In this document: piece by piece, positions 45,613 to 57,658 of the stretch
Position numbering within the stretch: position 1 is the first letter of the stretch
Layout of the letters: each line of letters opens with the position of its first letter
Origin: Linnemannia elongata
Taxonomy: Eukaryota; Mortierellomycota; Mortierellomycetes; Mortierellales; Mortierellaceae
DNA length: 64,000 nt
Direction of reading: 5' to 3'
Assembly: GCA_036320915.1 (NCBI GenBank)
Contig: JAXBDG010000002.1
Span: 3,066,001-3,130,000, forward strand
Notes under the pieces: model-generated
The model's database searches: none
What the model was told of the DNA's origin: nothing
What the model saw: the letters and a program-made list of their open reading frames with translations, nothing else
Made by a program: the position numbers and the translations under genes

Positions 45613-48600
45613 TCAACTCCTGGGGGGCACATGCGCCTCCTCCTCTTCGTCTTCCTCTTCTTCTTCATCGCCCTCAGATATCCGAGTAGGGTGGTTGGTA
45701 CGGTTAAACATGATTGGATGTGCCGAGGATGGCGAAGTCGCTGCTGCAGTGTTAGGGGCGGTACTAGAACTGACGAGAGGGGTCGCAGAGGTCGTGGGCG
45801 AGTCGGGAGTTGTAGACAAGGGATCTTCTGATCCTGAGGCCGAGATCGATCCAGATCCAGATTCCGGGGCGAGGTTGGCAGTGGCAGTATCAGGATCTGC
45901 GGTGGGTTTCGGTGGCGATTTGGAGAACAATTTTCCAAAGAACCCACGTTTCGGCTTTGATGTTGCTGTTGTCTCTGAATCTGAGCCTGTTGCTACTACT
46001 ACTGGTGTCGAAGCGGATTTGTCATCTTTGCCATCTTCATCCTTGTCGTCTTCATGCAAGTCAATTCCCTCGGCAGCAGTGGTCGTATCACTCGGACGCG
46101 AAGATCCTTCCTTCTGATGCCCGTGACCATGATGAGATGCATCACTGGCATTAGAAGTCGTACTCGTAAAGGACGTTGAGTTGACGATCGACAGGGTGGG
46201 TTTCGGTGACTGATGAAGATGAGTTGGGGGTGGAGGAACATAGAGCGAGAACAAGGGTTGCTGTTGAACAGGTTCGATGGTGACGACAACGCTCCTTCCT
46301 GCATGTCCTGGGTCGTTCATCTCCATGATGTCGCCGGAAGAAGTGGAGGGGGATCGGAATTTGGGACGAGTGAAGAATGAGCCGCCGACGACCATGGGTC
46401 CTGATAGTGGTGGTTTCGGTGCTCCTCCTCCTGCAACTGCTGGTTGAGCAGCGCTATTGGGGTCAGAAGCCTCAACTGGTGAGGATGGGGGTGGACTGAA
46501 AGTAGCATCGTTGGATGACAAGTCGGGTGTTGGAGGACAGACTGCCAGTTTTGGGGGCATGAACAAGGATCCAGAAATCGGGCTCGAAAGTTTTGGCGAC
46601 GAAGGCGTCGACTGTTGTTCATCTTTCTCGTTCGGACTCTCGTCAGTCGAGGATCGAGTAGGGTTATCAGTGAAACGGATCGAGGAGGATCGAGAGTCGG
46701 TTAGGAGACTGCCGCGTCGCGCCATGAAGGGGAGTTTGAATCCTGTCGAGTTTGCCCTTGGTCTAAGCTGTTGCTGGTACTGGATATGATCGCCGCCCTT
46801 TTCGTTCAGAGAGTGGGAAGCCGCAGTGGTCAAGTCGCCGTGAGGGGGGGCGGGTCGGTAGACTTGATAACGACTGGTCTCGTTCTTGTCATCTGATATC
46901 ACAATCTCACAGAGCTGGAGGCGAATCTGCGAGCCGTTGGGTCCCATAACCATGGTCGAATAAGCTCCCGTGGTGCTCGGGTAGAACGCCGTCGCTCCAC
47001 CTGCAACTGATCCTGCCCCTGCTCCACCTGGAACCGCCAGATGATGGTGTCCACCAATGATACTCTGCGGACGAGATCTCAACGCCGCATTTGACGCAGC
47101 CCTCTTCCTCTGCAACAAACTCTCAGCCCTCGGGTTCAATGGCGAGCTCTGGAAGACACTATAATTTCCCGTCGTCCCAACTCCTCCACTGCCAACAGTG
47201 CCAATAATACTGGGCTGCCGAAGGTCGCGTGTGATCCTGCGGATTGAGCTGAACGGCGAGGCGCGCATATCGGCAGCAGTGGGCTCGATGTCGTCGTACG
47301 AAATGGTTCCAATAATACTGGCGGCAGAAGATCCTGGCATATGTAATGGGACAACAGGTTTTGAAGTCTGTAGTAAGAGGACACCACCACAGATGACCAG
47401 GAAGCCAAGGCAGACTGTGATAATTGCGGTGACGGTTGCATTGAATCCTTGATAGAGGATGGCGGAGGTGATGATTGTCGTTGAGGTGAAGGTAACATAG
47501 TACGTCGGTGTCACCATCGCTATTTTTGAGAACATCGAATGAGAAAGCAGGTAAATAAATGATATACCTTTACAGCTGCTACCTCGTGTCTTGAAAAACA
47601 AAGCAGGCTTTACTTACCGGTGTTGAAGAGATTGAGGGCCTTATTGAGGTAGTTGATCTCTGTCAACAACGTAACAACCATGAACACAATGACAAAATAA
47701 ATAAACCAGTTATCAAACTGTGCCTCGCCTGTCGAGATATTATGAACAATCGCTGCGCCTAGCCCCTGGGTCGAGACAACCGACAAGGATCCGATCAAAG
47801 AACAGACGCCAATATAGACCATCATATGTTCCTTGCCCCACCGAGGTCCTGCCTTGATAATGAGCACCAACGATGCGATTATGATGAGCGCCATCCAGGA
47901 GAGAAAACCAGGTTGGATCATGAGGTGTTTGAATTCCTGGATGGTTCTGACGGATGCCTGTTCGGGTGCGTGGAAGACGATGATGGTTGCTCCAACGATG
48001 CATTGTGCACATCCGACCTTGCCCTGTAGGTTGAGTCGCTCTCGCAAGAAAATCGACGATAAGATGGCGCTATTTTGTGAGGAAGGGTACTTTTGTGAGT
48101 TTTTCCTTCTTGTTTATGATAGGGTCGGTACAGTGTGGAAAAAGGGTATATTTCCTCCATATGCTCTCGAGCCCAAATGCACCCTCACGTAATACAAACT
48201 AAAAAAATAAGAACGCCATGAGATACGATCGATAACCATGTTTTTTTTTGTTTTGTTCTCATGACAGGACACATTCGCCACTCCTTCCTTCTCCTTTTCA
48301 TGTAAACTTACCAGATGACCACGCTCAGAGCCCCAAGGGGCGTCACCAGGATGGGCTGGACAAACGCGTACGCGACAAAATTGCACACTTCCCCCACCAC
48401 CACTAATATCATCAATTGATCAAGAGTTGAAACATGATTTCTTGTAAGCGATTACTCCCTGTAGGGATGTTGGTTTCGTGCCTGAAGATCCTTTCAGGAG
48501 CCATCACCTCATCAAAATCCTTTTTTTTTCGGAAACAAGAAACAGAGCTGAACTTACTCATGAGCATGCCGGTCCACCACATAACAGACTTGAGGTAGGC

Positions 48601-49164
48601 ATGTCCCTCTCCGGCGAGCATGCCGTCCTTGGTACAGTTGATCAAGCCCTTCTTCTTGAATACAAAGCTTGATCCGATCAATAGACCTATTTTGTTATTT
48701 TGTTGTGAAGGTTAAAAGAAAAAAAAAAGGGGGGGGTAAGTCGGTCATGCTGCAGTATTTTTTTTCTGTGTGTATGTATCTCTACGATGAGTGAAAGTTT
48801 CCGACCAGCAACAAAACAACAACAACAGCAGCAACAACATCAGCAACTGTCGAAGTCAACAGCTCCCCCTCAACCGCTGGAGGTCTGAGAAAACAGAGCG
48901 ACAAGAACAGTCTGTGTTGAAGGTGTCAAAGTTGAATATGAAATCCTGGAATTGTCGCAACGCAGAGGAGGAAGAAAAAAACGGATAGAAGGAATAAAAT
49001 ACAGGAAGCGAGAAAAAGAGGAGGGAGAACTGACCACTTCCTATGGCGAGGGAGAGTCCGATGACCTTGGAGGAATCAGAGGCTGGCTGGGCGTCTCCTG
49101 TATTCAGCATAGGTAGAGCTCCTGACGGCGCCGTACTAGAGTTGTAATTCGAGTAGTAACTCAT
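45613..49164 (-). CDS. NIPA-type magnesium transporter with long acidic C-terminal tail
   Basis: Predicted Mg2+ transporter of the NIPA/DUF803 family (drug/metabolite transporter fold), 902 residues. Exons (minus): 49164-49035, 48686-48558, 48402-48312, 48069-47618, 47519-45613. The membrane core is residues ~30-330: SKVIGLSLAIGSGLLIGSSFVFKKKGL, GHAYLKSVMWWTGMLMM, CNFVAYAFVQPILVTPLGAL, SVVICAILSSIFLRERLNLQ, SWMALIIIASLVLII and TEINYLNKALNLFNT; these match NIPA signatures. The remaining ~570 residues are disordered (Ser/Thr/Pro/Glu-rich, ending DEEEEEDEEEEAHVPPRS). NIPA proteins usually lack such a tail. Confidence 0.9.
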
Positions 49165-49743
49165 TTTTTTTTACGGTTTTCTTTGGAGGAATTAACTTTT
49201 GGGATTAAAGGCGTATAGAAAAGGGAAGAGGAGGAAGGAGAAGAGAGATTACAGAGGTACAGGATAAGATAAAGGTGCCTCAAAGGGTAAGGGTATAATT
49301 ACGAAAGATAGATACAATAAGTGATGGAGGTCGAAGAGACAAGGAGACGAAAAGAGTAAGAAGTCGTTATCGAGCAGGCATAAAAAGGAGAGGAGAGAAT
49401 CAACTTTCGATCAGTGGATGCAAGGTAGGTCAAAGAGGACAAAGAGCTGCGTCAAAACAGAGAGAGAAAGGAGATATAGAGAGGGGCGGAGGTGCAGAGG
49501 TGAAGGATAAAAAAAGGGCGGCAAGGAGGAGGGGGGGAGGAGGGAGGATGAAGAAGAAGGGAGGGGCCGCGAATCGTAACAGCCCTGGTAACGACTGAGG
49601 AGAGAGAATAAAAGAGGTAGAAAGAGAAAAGAGAAAAAAGAAAAGAGAAAAGAGAAAAAAGAAAAAAGAAAAGAGAAGAGAGTGTAGGAAGAGAAATCAA
49701 AGACCAGAAATAAGAAACTGGCCACCACTTCTTCCCCATTGTG

Positions 49744-49774
<31 letters not shown>

Positions 49775-50692
49775 CCCTCAAGAGGACAAATACCATCTTC
49801 TTTCTCTCCCCTTTCACCATTCTTGTTTACTTTTTTCTACCTACTTACACTAACGAGTGGGTGTCTCGACAACGACAACCCTCGCCCCCTTTTACCGACT
49901 ATCCACCACCCATAACACAGTCCTTACACACTCGCTCATCCCACCCACTTTGTTCATTGTCTGTGCCGCGACCTGGGTCTCTCGGGCGTGTTTACCCTTT
50001 TCAAACCCCTACCTGCCCTTTGCCCACTGAACATGGTTGATCCAGCAGGCAAGTAAGCTTCACCCCTTATTTTTTTTGGTTGTTGTTGTTGTTGTTGTTG
50101 TGTTGCTGTTGCTTTCCCTCTCCTATTCCTTCTTGCCCTTTCACTCTCTCATTCAGCCTGCGAAAAATTACCCCTTTGTTTTTGCCATTGTGACCTGGCG
50201 ATAACCCTCACACCATAAATTCCGCCCTTCTGTCCAGGAACAAGGCAACGTGCGAAAGCCAAAAAAAAAATTAGGGATGACCACGACAACGACGACCAGA
50301 CCACAACTCATGAACAAAATAAAAAACAAATCCTTAAAAAAAAGGGGGTTCCCCTTCCTTTGTTGAAGGAAGGCAATCAGCTGTTCACGCGCTTGCCGCT
50401 CCGCTATACTCTACTTCCATACATGTATGCTTTCCTCAAGTTCATGAGCGCCCAGGCAAGGCTAATTGGCCCACACACACACAACCCCACGCGACTCGAA
50501 AACGAGTTTTTTCTTTACCTTGGCCTCTACAAGCAGCATGGTCTCTATCGCTTACTCACTACTCTAAGCCCAAGAATTCGTGCGGACAACTTTGCTGTTA
50601 TTCGTTTATTGTTGTCTACCGAGAAGTACAATCGGTGAAAAACAAAAAAAAAACAAGGCCTCCCTCCAAAAAAGAAGCTACATGCCATCCGC
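49165..50692. other. Intergenic region with A27 tract and purine-rich leader
   Basis: The left part is the purine-rich plus strand of the NIPA 5' leader (AGAAAAGAG-type repeats at 49620-49680). A run of 27 A lies at 49744-49770. A short frame MVDPAGK at 50032 followed by a possible GTAAGC donor leads nowhere recognisable. No gene supported. Confidence 0.5.
49744..49770. repeat. A27 homopolymer
   Basis: Uninterrupted run of about 27 A on the plus strand upstream of the NIPA-type gene. Confidence 0.85.
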
Positions 50693-52730
50693 TCAAGCCA
50701 CAGGAATGGACATAACAGGGGTGAGAGACCCATCATCGATATGTCGCTTCGTCCAATGATAATAATACAGCAACGCACAAGCAGGCTGCCCCAGAATGGT
50801 AAACGACACCCAAAAGATCATATTGCCCAACCCGGTCCCTGTCCCACGCCACTTCTCCAACGGTCGTGTCATTGCAATCAAGGGGATCTGAAAGAACATG
50901 CCCGCAAATGCATATCCGTAGATCAAATGCGTCGGAAATCCAATCAGGATCTCGTGCATAATCGCAGAGAAGGTGAAGATCACAAATGAGGCCAGAAGGG
51001 GGGATGCTCCGGATGTGACCATGGGCAGGTAGATGTGGCGCTTGAAGAAGATGTATACGGGGCGGTTCCAGAGGGCCCAGTACCTGCCTACTGACCCGGC
51101 ATTCCACCATGCCAGATAGAACGCACGATCACCAAAGTATAGCATCTAATGGATTGAGCATGGTAAGGGATACAAGGGGATGAAGACAAGTTAGGAACCA
51201 CAGTGAACAAAGTTCAGGAGAACAAACCATTGCTGAATTGAATCCTTTTCTTTTTTGTTCATTGGACATACCTCGGCGAGGGCGTTAAAGGTGGCGTGGA
51301 AAAAAGTATAGAACATCAATAGCCATATGAGGACACTGGTGGTGCTCAGCTTCAGTACCCGCTCCAGCATAGTTCCAAAGGCCAACTGGTCGACCGCTCG
51401 GACAGAGTTCTGTAGGGTTGGCGTCGCGTACTGCTCGATCAAAAAGTACATCATACCCAAGCAAGTGAACGCCTCGAGGACACGCTTGAGGAAGAACGAC
51501 TTTCGGAAGACAGTCGACCGTGGGTACGAGGGCTGGTAACAGAGCGTAGGGGCGAACCAAAAGTAAGCCATGTCCTTGAAAGTTATGTTGTTGGGATAAT
51601 TGACTTCGTATTCGTAGACCTCCTGATGTGAGACAAACGTGTTTGAAGCCGCATCGTGGACTCTCCTGGTGTGAAGGAACTTTTCGGGCGGGAGATCATA
51701 AATGAATCCTGCTCTAAGATCCTGGTTGGTGAGGGAATATGAGGTCATCTTGAGGAACTGGATGGTTCCGTTCATCAGACAGGTAATCGACATGAAGGGG
51801 TGGAAGATCTTGTAGTACGACATATAGGAGGGCCAGGCCAGAATCGCGATGACATTGAGGGCATGGAGCCAACCAAAGACATTTTGGGTCCTCTTGATGC
51901 TCGTCTCGACCTTGTTGAGGTCCTTGAGAACTTGTTTTGGATCCTTGTTATCATTCTCTCCTCCGTGAGTGTGTCCGTGCGAGTTCGAGGACGCTAGCGA
52001 AGACAGGTCAGCAAGCCGTTTTCGGTGTCCGATAGCGCGCTTCATGGCCCAACGTTCCAATTGATAGGACAGGATGACGTTGAATGGTATGAGCAGATGG
52101 GCGAGTCCAGTCAGAATCCAATCCTCCCTCGAGACCTTGGATCCGGGGAGAGAGATAAGGATTCCATATTTCTGATAATTCTCGATAATAAGTCGGACAT
52201 TGTTGCCAAACAGCAAGAGCACTGCCCGAATGCAAAGAGTTAATGCATGCACAAAGGATAAGTTAAAGGTAAAGACAAGAGTAAGGAGGCAGGCGAGAGC
52301 CCCGACAAACAAACAAAGAGGGGAAAAAAAAAAAAAAATGTCAGCATTGTCCAGAAAAATTCGCACAACCATACTCCACACCCATTCATAAATGCATGCA
52401 ACCCAAAAAAAATAATTGGCGTCGCCCAACAGAACACAACCCCATACTTGCAAACACGCAAGACACAAACAATACTTGTTACCAGGCACAATGATGACTT
52501 GATGACTTACTTCCAAGGTTGACAAATCCACGATAGCTCTCTGGGGGCGCCTCCTTCGAGAGTGGACTCGGGGCGAGCTTGGTATGGACCGCAAATGTGT
52601 GGCGGTAGGATTTGCCTGCTCGTCTTGATTCCTTCAGGTCCTCGGTCTTGGGAGGGACTTCTGATAGTACTGTGTCAACGCCTCCTCTTGTAGCTGTTGT
52701 GGTTGTTGTTCGGGGGTCTGCCTCTGTCAT
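50693..52730 (-). CDS. DGAT1: Diacylglycerol O-acyltransferase 1 (MBOAT family)
   Basis: ER enzyme that makes triacylglycerol from diacylglycerol and acyl-CoA; 540 residues. Exons (minus): 52730-52511, 52221-51272, 51145-50693. A disordered N-terminus (to ~65) is followed by ESYRGFVNLGMLLLFGNNVR and IIENYQKYGILI, the DGAT1 type start, rather than the sterol acyltransferase one. The core has WFAPTLCYQPSYPRS, RKSFFLKRVLEAF, LMFYTFFHATFNALAE, FGDRAFYLAWWNAGSVGRYW, WNRPVYIFFKRHIYLPM and the MBOAT catalytic His in FTFSAIMHEILIGFP. The usual FYxDWWN reads FYLAWWN here. About nine membrane helices. Oil accumulation in Mortierella-type fungi makes this biologically relevant. Confidence 0.93.
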
Positions 52731-53730
52731 CGTTACGTGTTATGTAACGAGAGAGGTACGTGTTGTGGCTGTTTCCTGTTTCCCTGTGTGAATAAAATTG
52801 CTGGACTGAGAGTGTTTCCGTTCTTAATACGAGACAAGGCCATGCAGTGAAGAAAAAAGTGAGCAAAAGAAGGAATGAGTACATGGGTACATGAATGTCA
52901 GTTTCATTCGCTCTTCTCATTCCACCGTCAGGTTGATTCTTCTTACCCAGTGACAAAGAAAAAGGTCGGTCGAGGGTCGAGTCGCGTGTTTAGGATAAGA
53001 GTGGAGCAAGTGGGTAAAGTGTGCGTGTGGTTCAAATGAACTGATGGAAGGTTAGTAGGGAACAAAGAAAGAAAAAAGTCAAGAGAGAAGAAAAAGAGAA
53101 GGAAACAAAAGGTGAAGAAAGGTGCGAAAAAGGAGAAGGGGACAGGTGTCGACCATGTGCAGGCCACCAGACGGACGAATGCTGACAGTTGAGTAAGAAT
53201 CCACCCACTCCACCTTTGGTCTACTCTCTCGTCCTTCTCCTTCATGCCCCCCTTACTCATCGGCAATCACAAAGTCACTCTTGTTCATACGCTCGGGCCA
53301 TACATACACTTCTGAGCAAATCTCGTCCATGCGTGTATCTTTTCTTTTGATAAGAGCGAACCGGTTGGTTCGTCTCTTTTCGCTTCTATCCGCTAACAAC
53401 AGAACCCCCTATCGTCATATTTGATGAGGACATTGTGTTTGCATCGCAGGAAGGAAGAAAAACACAAACAAGTGTAAAAGAAAGGCAGCCGAGCCAATTA
53501 CGCCCAAGCAGAGCCAAGGCTTTGGCCCTTTAACCGTTATCTCAGTATGAGAAGAGTGCCAATATCATTGGTTGGTTCTAGCGTTGTCTATTTGCGCGGG
53601 TATTTTAAAAATGTCAATAACTCTCTTGTTGCATGAGAGTGAGATGGGTGGGACGGTCGGACAGGTTCTGTGGTTCTGAATGAGGCGAAGATGCAGCTGG
53701 CGCAGGCAAACATGCTTCTTTTACTTTCTC
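52731..53730. other. Intergenic region, 1 kb
   Basis: DGAT1 upstream sequence (purine-rich on plus at 53040-53140) and the 3' flank of the carrier gene. No gene or structured RNA recognised. Confidence 0.5.
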
Positions 53731-55205
53731 TCAATCCGCTGGTTTGCTTGGTGGTGGTCCTGTGGGAGGCGGAAGAGGTGGCAAAGGTGAGGGTGATAGG
53801 GTCGTCGTCGATGCTGGTGCAGGTGGGACAGGTGCATTGAACATGTGTGTCTCAGCCATATCCTGGTCGGGCATCAAGCCGCTTGTCGAGAGCAGCGCAG
53901 ACTGACCAGGCCCCTCGTCTACTTCCACACAATCATGGAACTGCTGGTCCAGCACAAACAAGGTCTCGAGCATGACCTGTCGCTCTGCCTGCATAGTCGT
54001 TGGCTGCCTTTCTTTGAGACTTTTGGCTCGGACTAGGTCGAAAATAATAAAGTTGAGTGCTCCTCCAGGGACGGCAAGCATGGCTCTCGCCTTGGCTCCC
54101 GAAAAGAGTGCCATTGGTCCTTCCTTTTTCACAACCTCCTTGAAGACCTCCATCCATTTGAGGGATGGTAGGGGTAGCTTGATCCCGGATGCATTTGTTG
54201 GTTGTAATCTCTGCTCTGTCTGCACTCGTGTCTTGACCATGTCTGCCGGTGACGACACAAATACTCCTGCTAATGACGCGATGCTTCCTGCAATGGATGA
54301 AATCAGAAATTGGTGTGAACTCTGTCGAGGGAAAGGGTTCGGGTTGTGCGAACGTGCTGCTTGCACTTCCCGGATGTAGTCGATCCCATCCTTGACCCAG
54401 ACTCTAGAGATTTCGTATGCCGGGAAGTATGCCGCGAAGAAAGGTCCTGTCGAGAGAAGGGAGGCATAGTATCCTCGGAATAAGAACCTTAAACCTTCCT
54501 GTTTAAACTGGGCGCGTAGAGACTGGGAGATGGTCATTGGTGCCGGTCTCTCCAGAGGCTCGTTGGATCCTGCGACGTAGAGAGGGAGATCAGATGTGTT
54601 GGGTAGAGTTCCCGCCTTGGCGATAGTAATTTGTTGCGACACCTATGCAAGTAAAGGGGTCGGAGAATGAAAGGAACAGGCAGCGATGACCGAACTATGA
54701 GCAAAGTGCTTTCGCGCAAGGAAGAGATAGATTTTGATTGTTGCATGCTTCAAAGCGAATATTTCTCTACTAGCTGTCGTAAAGGACTTACCATGTTAAA
54801 AGGGACGATGAAGAAAGTAGTGACGACCGCCGAAAAGGTCCCCAAAACACCACTCAGTACATTCGAGTTCTGAAGGACAGGATATCCAAAGTACTTGTTC
54901 TCTTTGATCTTTTGTGCAGAGTAATCGTACGTCGCAAACTGCACAATCTTAGTCGTCGTTACTCCCGTGGCAAAGATGGCTGATCCTGCAAAGAGCGCTC
55001 GGAATCCGTTCTTCTTGTAGACATTCCGGATGACTTTGAAGACCGAGGTTGAGATAGGGATGGAAGTTTTGCTTTGTTGAAGCAGGCGCACGGTCCTAAG
55101 CGGGTAGGTGAGAAGTATTGGGGGTACGTTGTATATGGTTGCGTAAAAGTAGTATCGTCGAAAGTCGATGACAGAGTGGTCGACAGACTCTGGTACGGGC
55201 GGCAT
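53731..55205 (-). CDS. Mitochondrial carrier family protein, SLC25A44-like
   Basis: Inner-membrane solute carrier of 441 residues. Exons (minus): 55205-54792 and 54642-53731. The three carrier repeats are visible: repeat 1 around YNVPPILLTYPLRTVRLLQQ, repeat 2 around FSAVVTTFFIVPFNM with FRGYYASLLSTGPFFAAYFP, and repeat 3 SLAGVFVSSPADMVKTRVQTE. Only the third Px[DE]xx[KR] motif is canonical; the first reads PLRTVR and the second PFNMVS, as in the divergent SLC25A44-like carriers. A Pro/Ser-rich tail of about 100 residues (PLPPLPPPTGPPPSKPAD) follows. The substrate is unknown; the SLC25A44 label, linked to branched-chain amino acids in animals, is tentative. The upstream ATG at 55352 would add a leader made partly of the GA-repeat frame and is less likely. 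Confidence 0.85.
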
Positions 55206-55247
55206 GGCTCCTAAAAGATTGGGTGGCCACGCTTCAAGGTTTAAGTC

Positions 55248-55270
55248 GAGAGAGAGAGAGAGAGAGAGAG
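55248..55270. repeat. GA dinucleotide microsatellite
   Basis: About eleven GA units just upstream of the carrier start codon, inside its 5' leader. Confidence 0.85.
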
Positions 55271-55876
55271 TGAAAAAAATTGACGAGAGGCGACGATGGA
55301 CGCGGAAAGGAGGCGAGAAAAGGATGCGTTCAATTGCAGCTTGGTGTATCAATTACAAAGACATGGAGACGCACTCTTGCTGCGAGTCCAAGTGAGGGAA
55401 GGAGGGAGCAGGAGAACGAGGATATGGTGAGTAGGGTCGGGTGTGAGAGGGGTAAAAAGGAAAGGCGTTGTTGAGGGAAGGGATGAGAATGGCGAATGAA
55501 GAGATGAAGAAGAATGCGAATGGGTGAATGGAGGACCAGGACTCGAAGCACAAAAAAAAACAAAGACAAGCACTGGAACAGAAAAGAGTTGTCGATCCAT
55601 CCCTTAACGCCAAACAGTGAATGGATCTAACATAATAATGCCTTATGGCTTTGACACACATATTTGTTCCAATCCATCCTCTTCCTCCTTCCTTTCTTGT
55701 TTTCTTTATTCCTTTCTACTCCTATACTTTCTCCTTTGCTTTGTCATTTGCAACTACCCCTCACCCTTCAGCAGAATTGTCCATTCGAGCTTCAAGAGAA
55801 AGAGAAGTGGTTGCTACCCGTTTTATTTCTTGAGGACCGTTGTTTTATTCACGGTAAAAAAATATATTTCCTATCA

Positions 55877-56000
55877 CTCTGTGAGACAGATAAGGTCGTC
55901 AGTGATGGTGCATGGTAGGCGATCGACCTCCTTGTTCATTGTCGACCACTCTTAAGGTGAAAGAGGGGCACCATCAGTGTCTTGTCACTGGTACACAGCG
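55877..56000. repeat. Diverged foldback/MITE-like repeat, copy B
   Basis: Second copy of the element at 4960-5090. Here the inverted arms are clearer: GTCAGTGATGGTGC on the left and GGGCACCATCAGTGTC on the right, with outer matches CTGTG...CAG and CTG..TACACAG. Similarity to copy A also reaches left to about 55780 (CCATTCGAGCTTCA). Confidence 0.6.
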
Positions 56001-56247
56001 CAAGAGTTATTTTTCTTTTAAACGCGTCGCAGTTATCAACGTATTACCCTTGTTGTATTGGCTAGTGTAAGGGGAAAAAAGCGTGTCAACCTCGCGTCTT
56101 TGACCCTTCTCAACCATCCACTTCACCTACACAGAGAAAGACTCTATTTGAGTCTCTATAGTCTCTACCAATAGATAAAATACATATTCGCCATACAGTA
56201 CGGTACCCTTCTAAGGCGAACTGTCGGACCTTAGAAACGACGGTGAT

Positions 56248-56248
<1 letters not shown>

Positions 56249-56286
<38 letters not shown>
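56249..56286. repeat. A38 homopolymer
   Basis: Uninterrupted run of about 38 A. It follows a small hairpin, which would fit a retroposed poly(A) tail, but no target-site duplication was found by eye. Confidence 0.85.
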
Positions 56287-56289
<3 letters not shown>

Positions 56290-57617
56290 CAATGAATGAA
56301 TGCAATTCAAAGTTCAAGGTTCATCATACACCCAACCAAGCGCCCACTCACCCTCTCACTCACTTTGCCCGACTATCTACCATCAGAGCATGCCAGCCAG
56401 CCAGAAAATAATCCCGACAAAAATCAGGGGAGGGGGGGGGTGATGATGAACGAAAAGGAGTGGCAAATGAGCGATTCGCGGGTTTGGTTTTGCCCATAGA
56501 ATGACTCTTTTCACTTTCTGCAACGTATCGGAGAAATTTGTTCAAGGGGAAGAGGTGCGGATACAGAATAACCAAGGTTTAGACATCAAAAACAGCAAAT
56601 GAGAAAAAACGAGGGAAAGGGCGGTTAGACTCTGAAGGGATCTGAGCTGAGCTGGCAGTCCTCGTTGTTGCGTTTTCCAGAAAAGCATTCGTTTTTGTTT
56701 GCTTGTCCGACATCTTCGATCTCCATCTCGCCGAACAAAATTGAGGGTTCGCATTCTTGTTATTGTTCTTTTGCGTGTATTCCTCGGATGAGTAACCGGG
56801 GACAAAAAAACAAAGTGTAAAAAACGCTCTCGAAATCATGGTTCCTAGGAAGTGCCGGTAAATGTCGTTAGCTGTCGTCGCCGTTTACTGCGAGGGAAGC
56901 ATTGCTGCATGTCGTTCTGAAAGGTGTTTTTGTGCATAAGTTGCGGATAGGCGAGTGTATGAATAGATTATCAGAAGGAGGCGCGTAAAAGAAGTATCAT
57001 TGTTTATCGTCGTTGTTTGTTTTGTTTGTATGTTTATGGTCAATCTTGTGAGAGCGATGTCAGAAATCAACGTGAATATGCAAGACAAAAGAAGGGAAAG
57101 GTGAAGGGAAAAATAAGAAATAGGCCTACCTTGATTCCCGGAGGGAAAGCGCGAAAGAGAAACACGTCTCTGTCTACAATCCTGCCCTGTCTGCCTGACC
57201 GGCATGTACAGTGCAACAGGAGGACGAGACAATTGGAGCTAGACTGAAGGAAGAAAACGAAGATGACAGCTCATGAAGAGTCAACAGGCATAAGGGCGAA
57301 ACCAATTGGTGCAACAAACAAAAAGGCAAGAGGGTCGCCAGGTTCAAGTAGTCAACTCATACAACAACAGCATCTCGAATTGCGAATATAAATAACGAAA
57401 GCGACAAAGATTCCCTTATACTGCAAAGATGCTTTCTGCCCGAGATGCCGACGAGAAACAAAGGAGAGGCGATGTACACAATGGAGCAAAATAAGTATGC
57501 GAGGCACTCCTCTCCCGCGTGGTTGAAAATGAATAAATGAATAAATGAATAACGAATATGAATACCCTTTTACCCTTTTTTTGTTTGTTGTGTGGTTGCT
57601 TGCTGCTCTGTGTTTGG

Positions 57618-57619
<2 letters not shown>

Positions 57620-57658
<39 letters not shown>
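57620..57658. repeat. T39 homopolymer
   Basis: Uninterrupted run of about 39 T, in opposite sense to the A38 tract 1.3 kb to the left. Confidence 0.85.

Noticed and set aside
49741..49820. Lysine-rich frame over the A27 tract
   Set aside because: Translation of a homopolymer; not a gene.
50032..50280. Possible short spliced plus-strand gene starting MVDPAGK
   Set aside because: The GTAAGC donor is fair, but the only acceptor seen leads to a stop after about a dozen residues and nothing resembles a known protein.
56885..57232. Minus-strand frame MPVRQTGQDCRQRR with a GTAGGC donor
   Set aside because: No downstream exon gives a recognisable or conserved product; composition is like the surrounding non-coding DNA.
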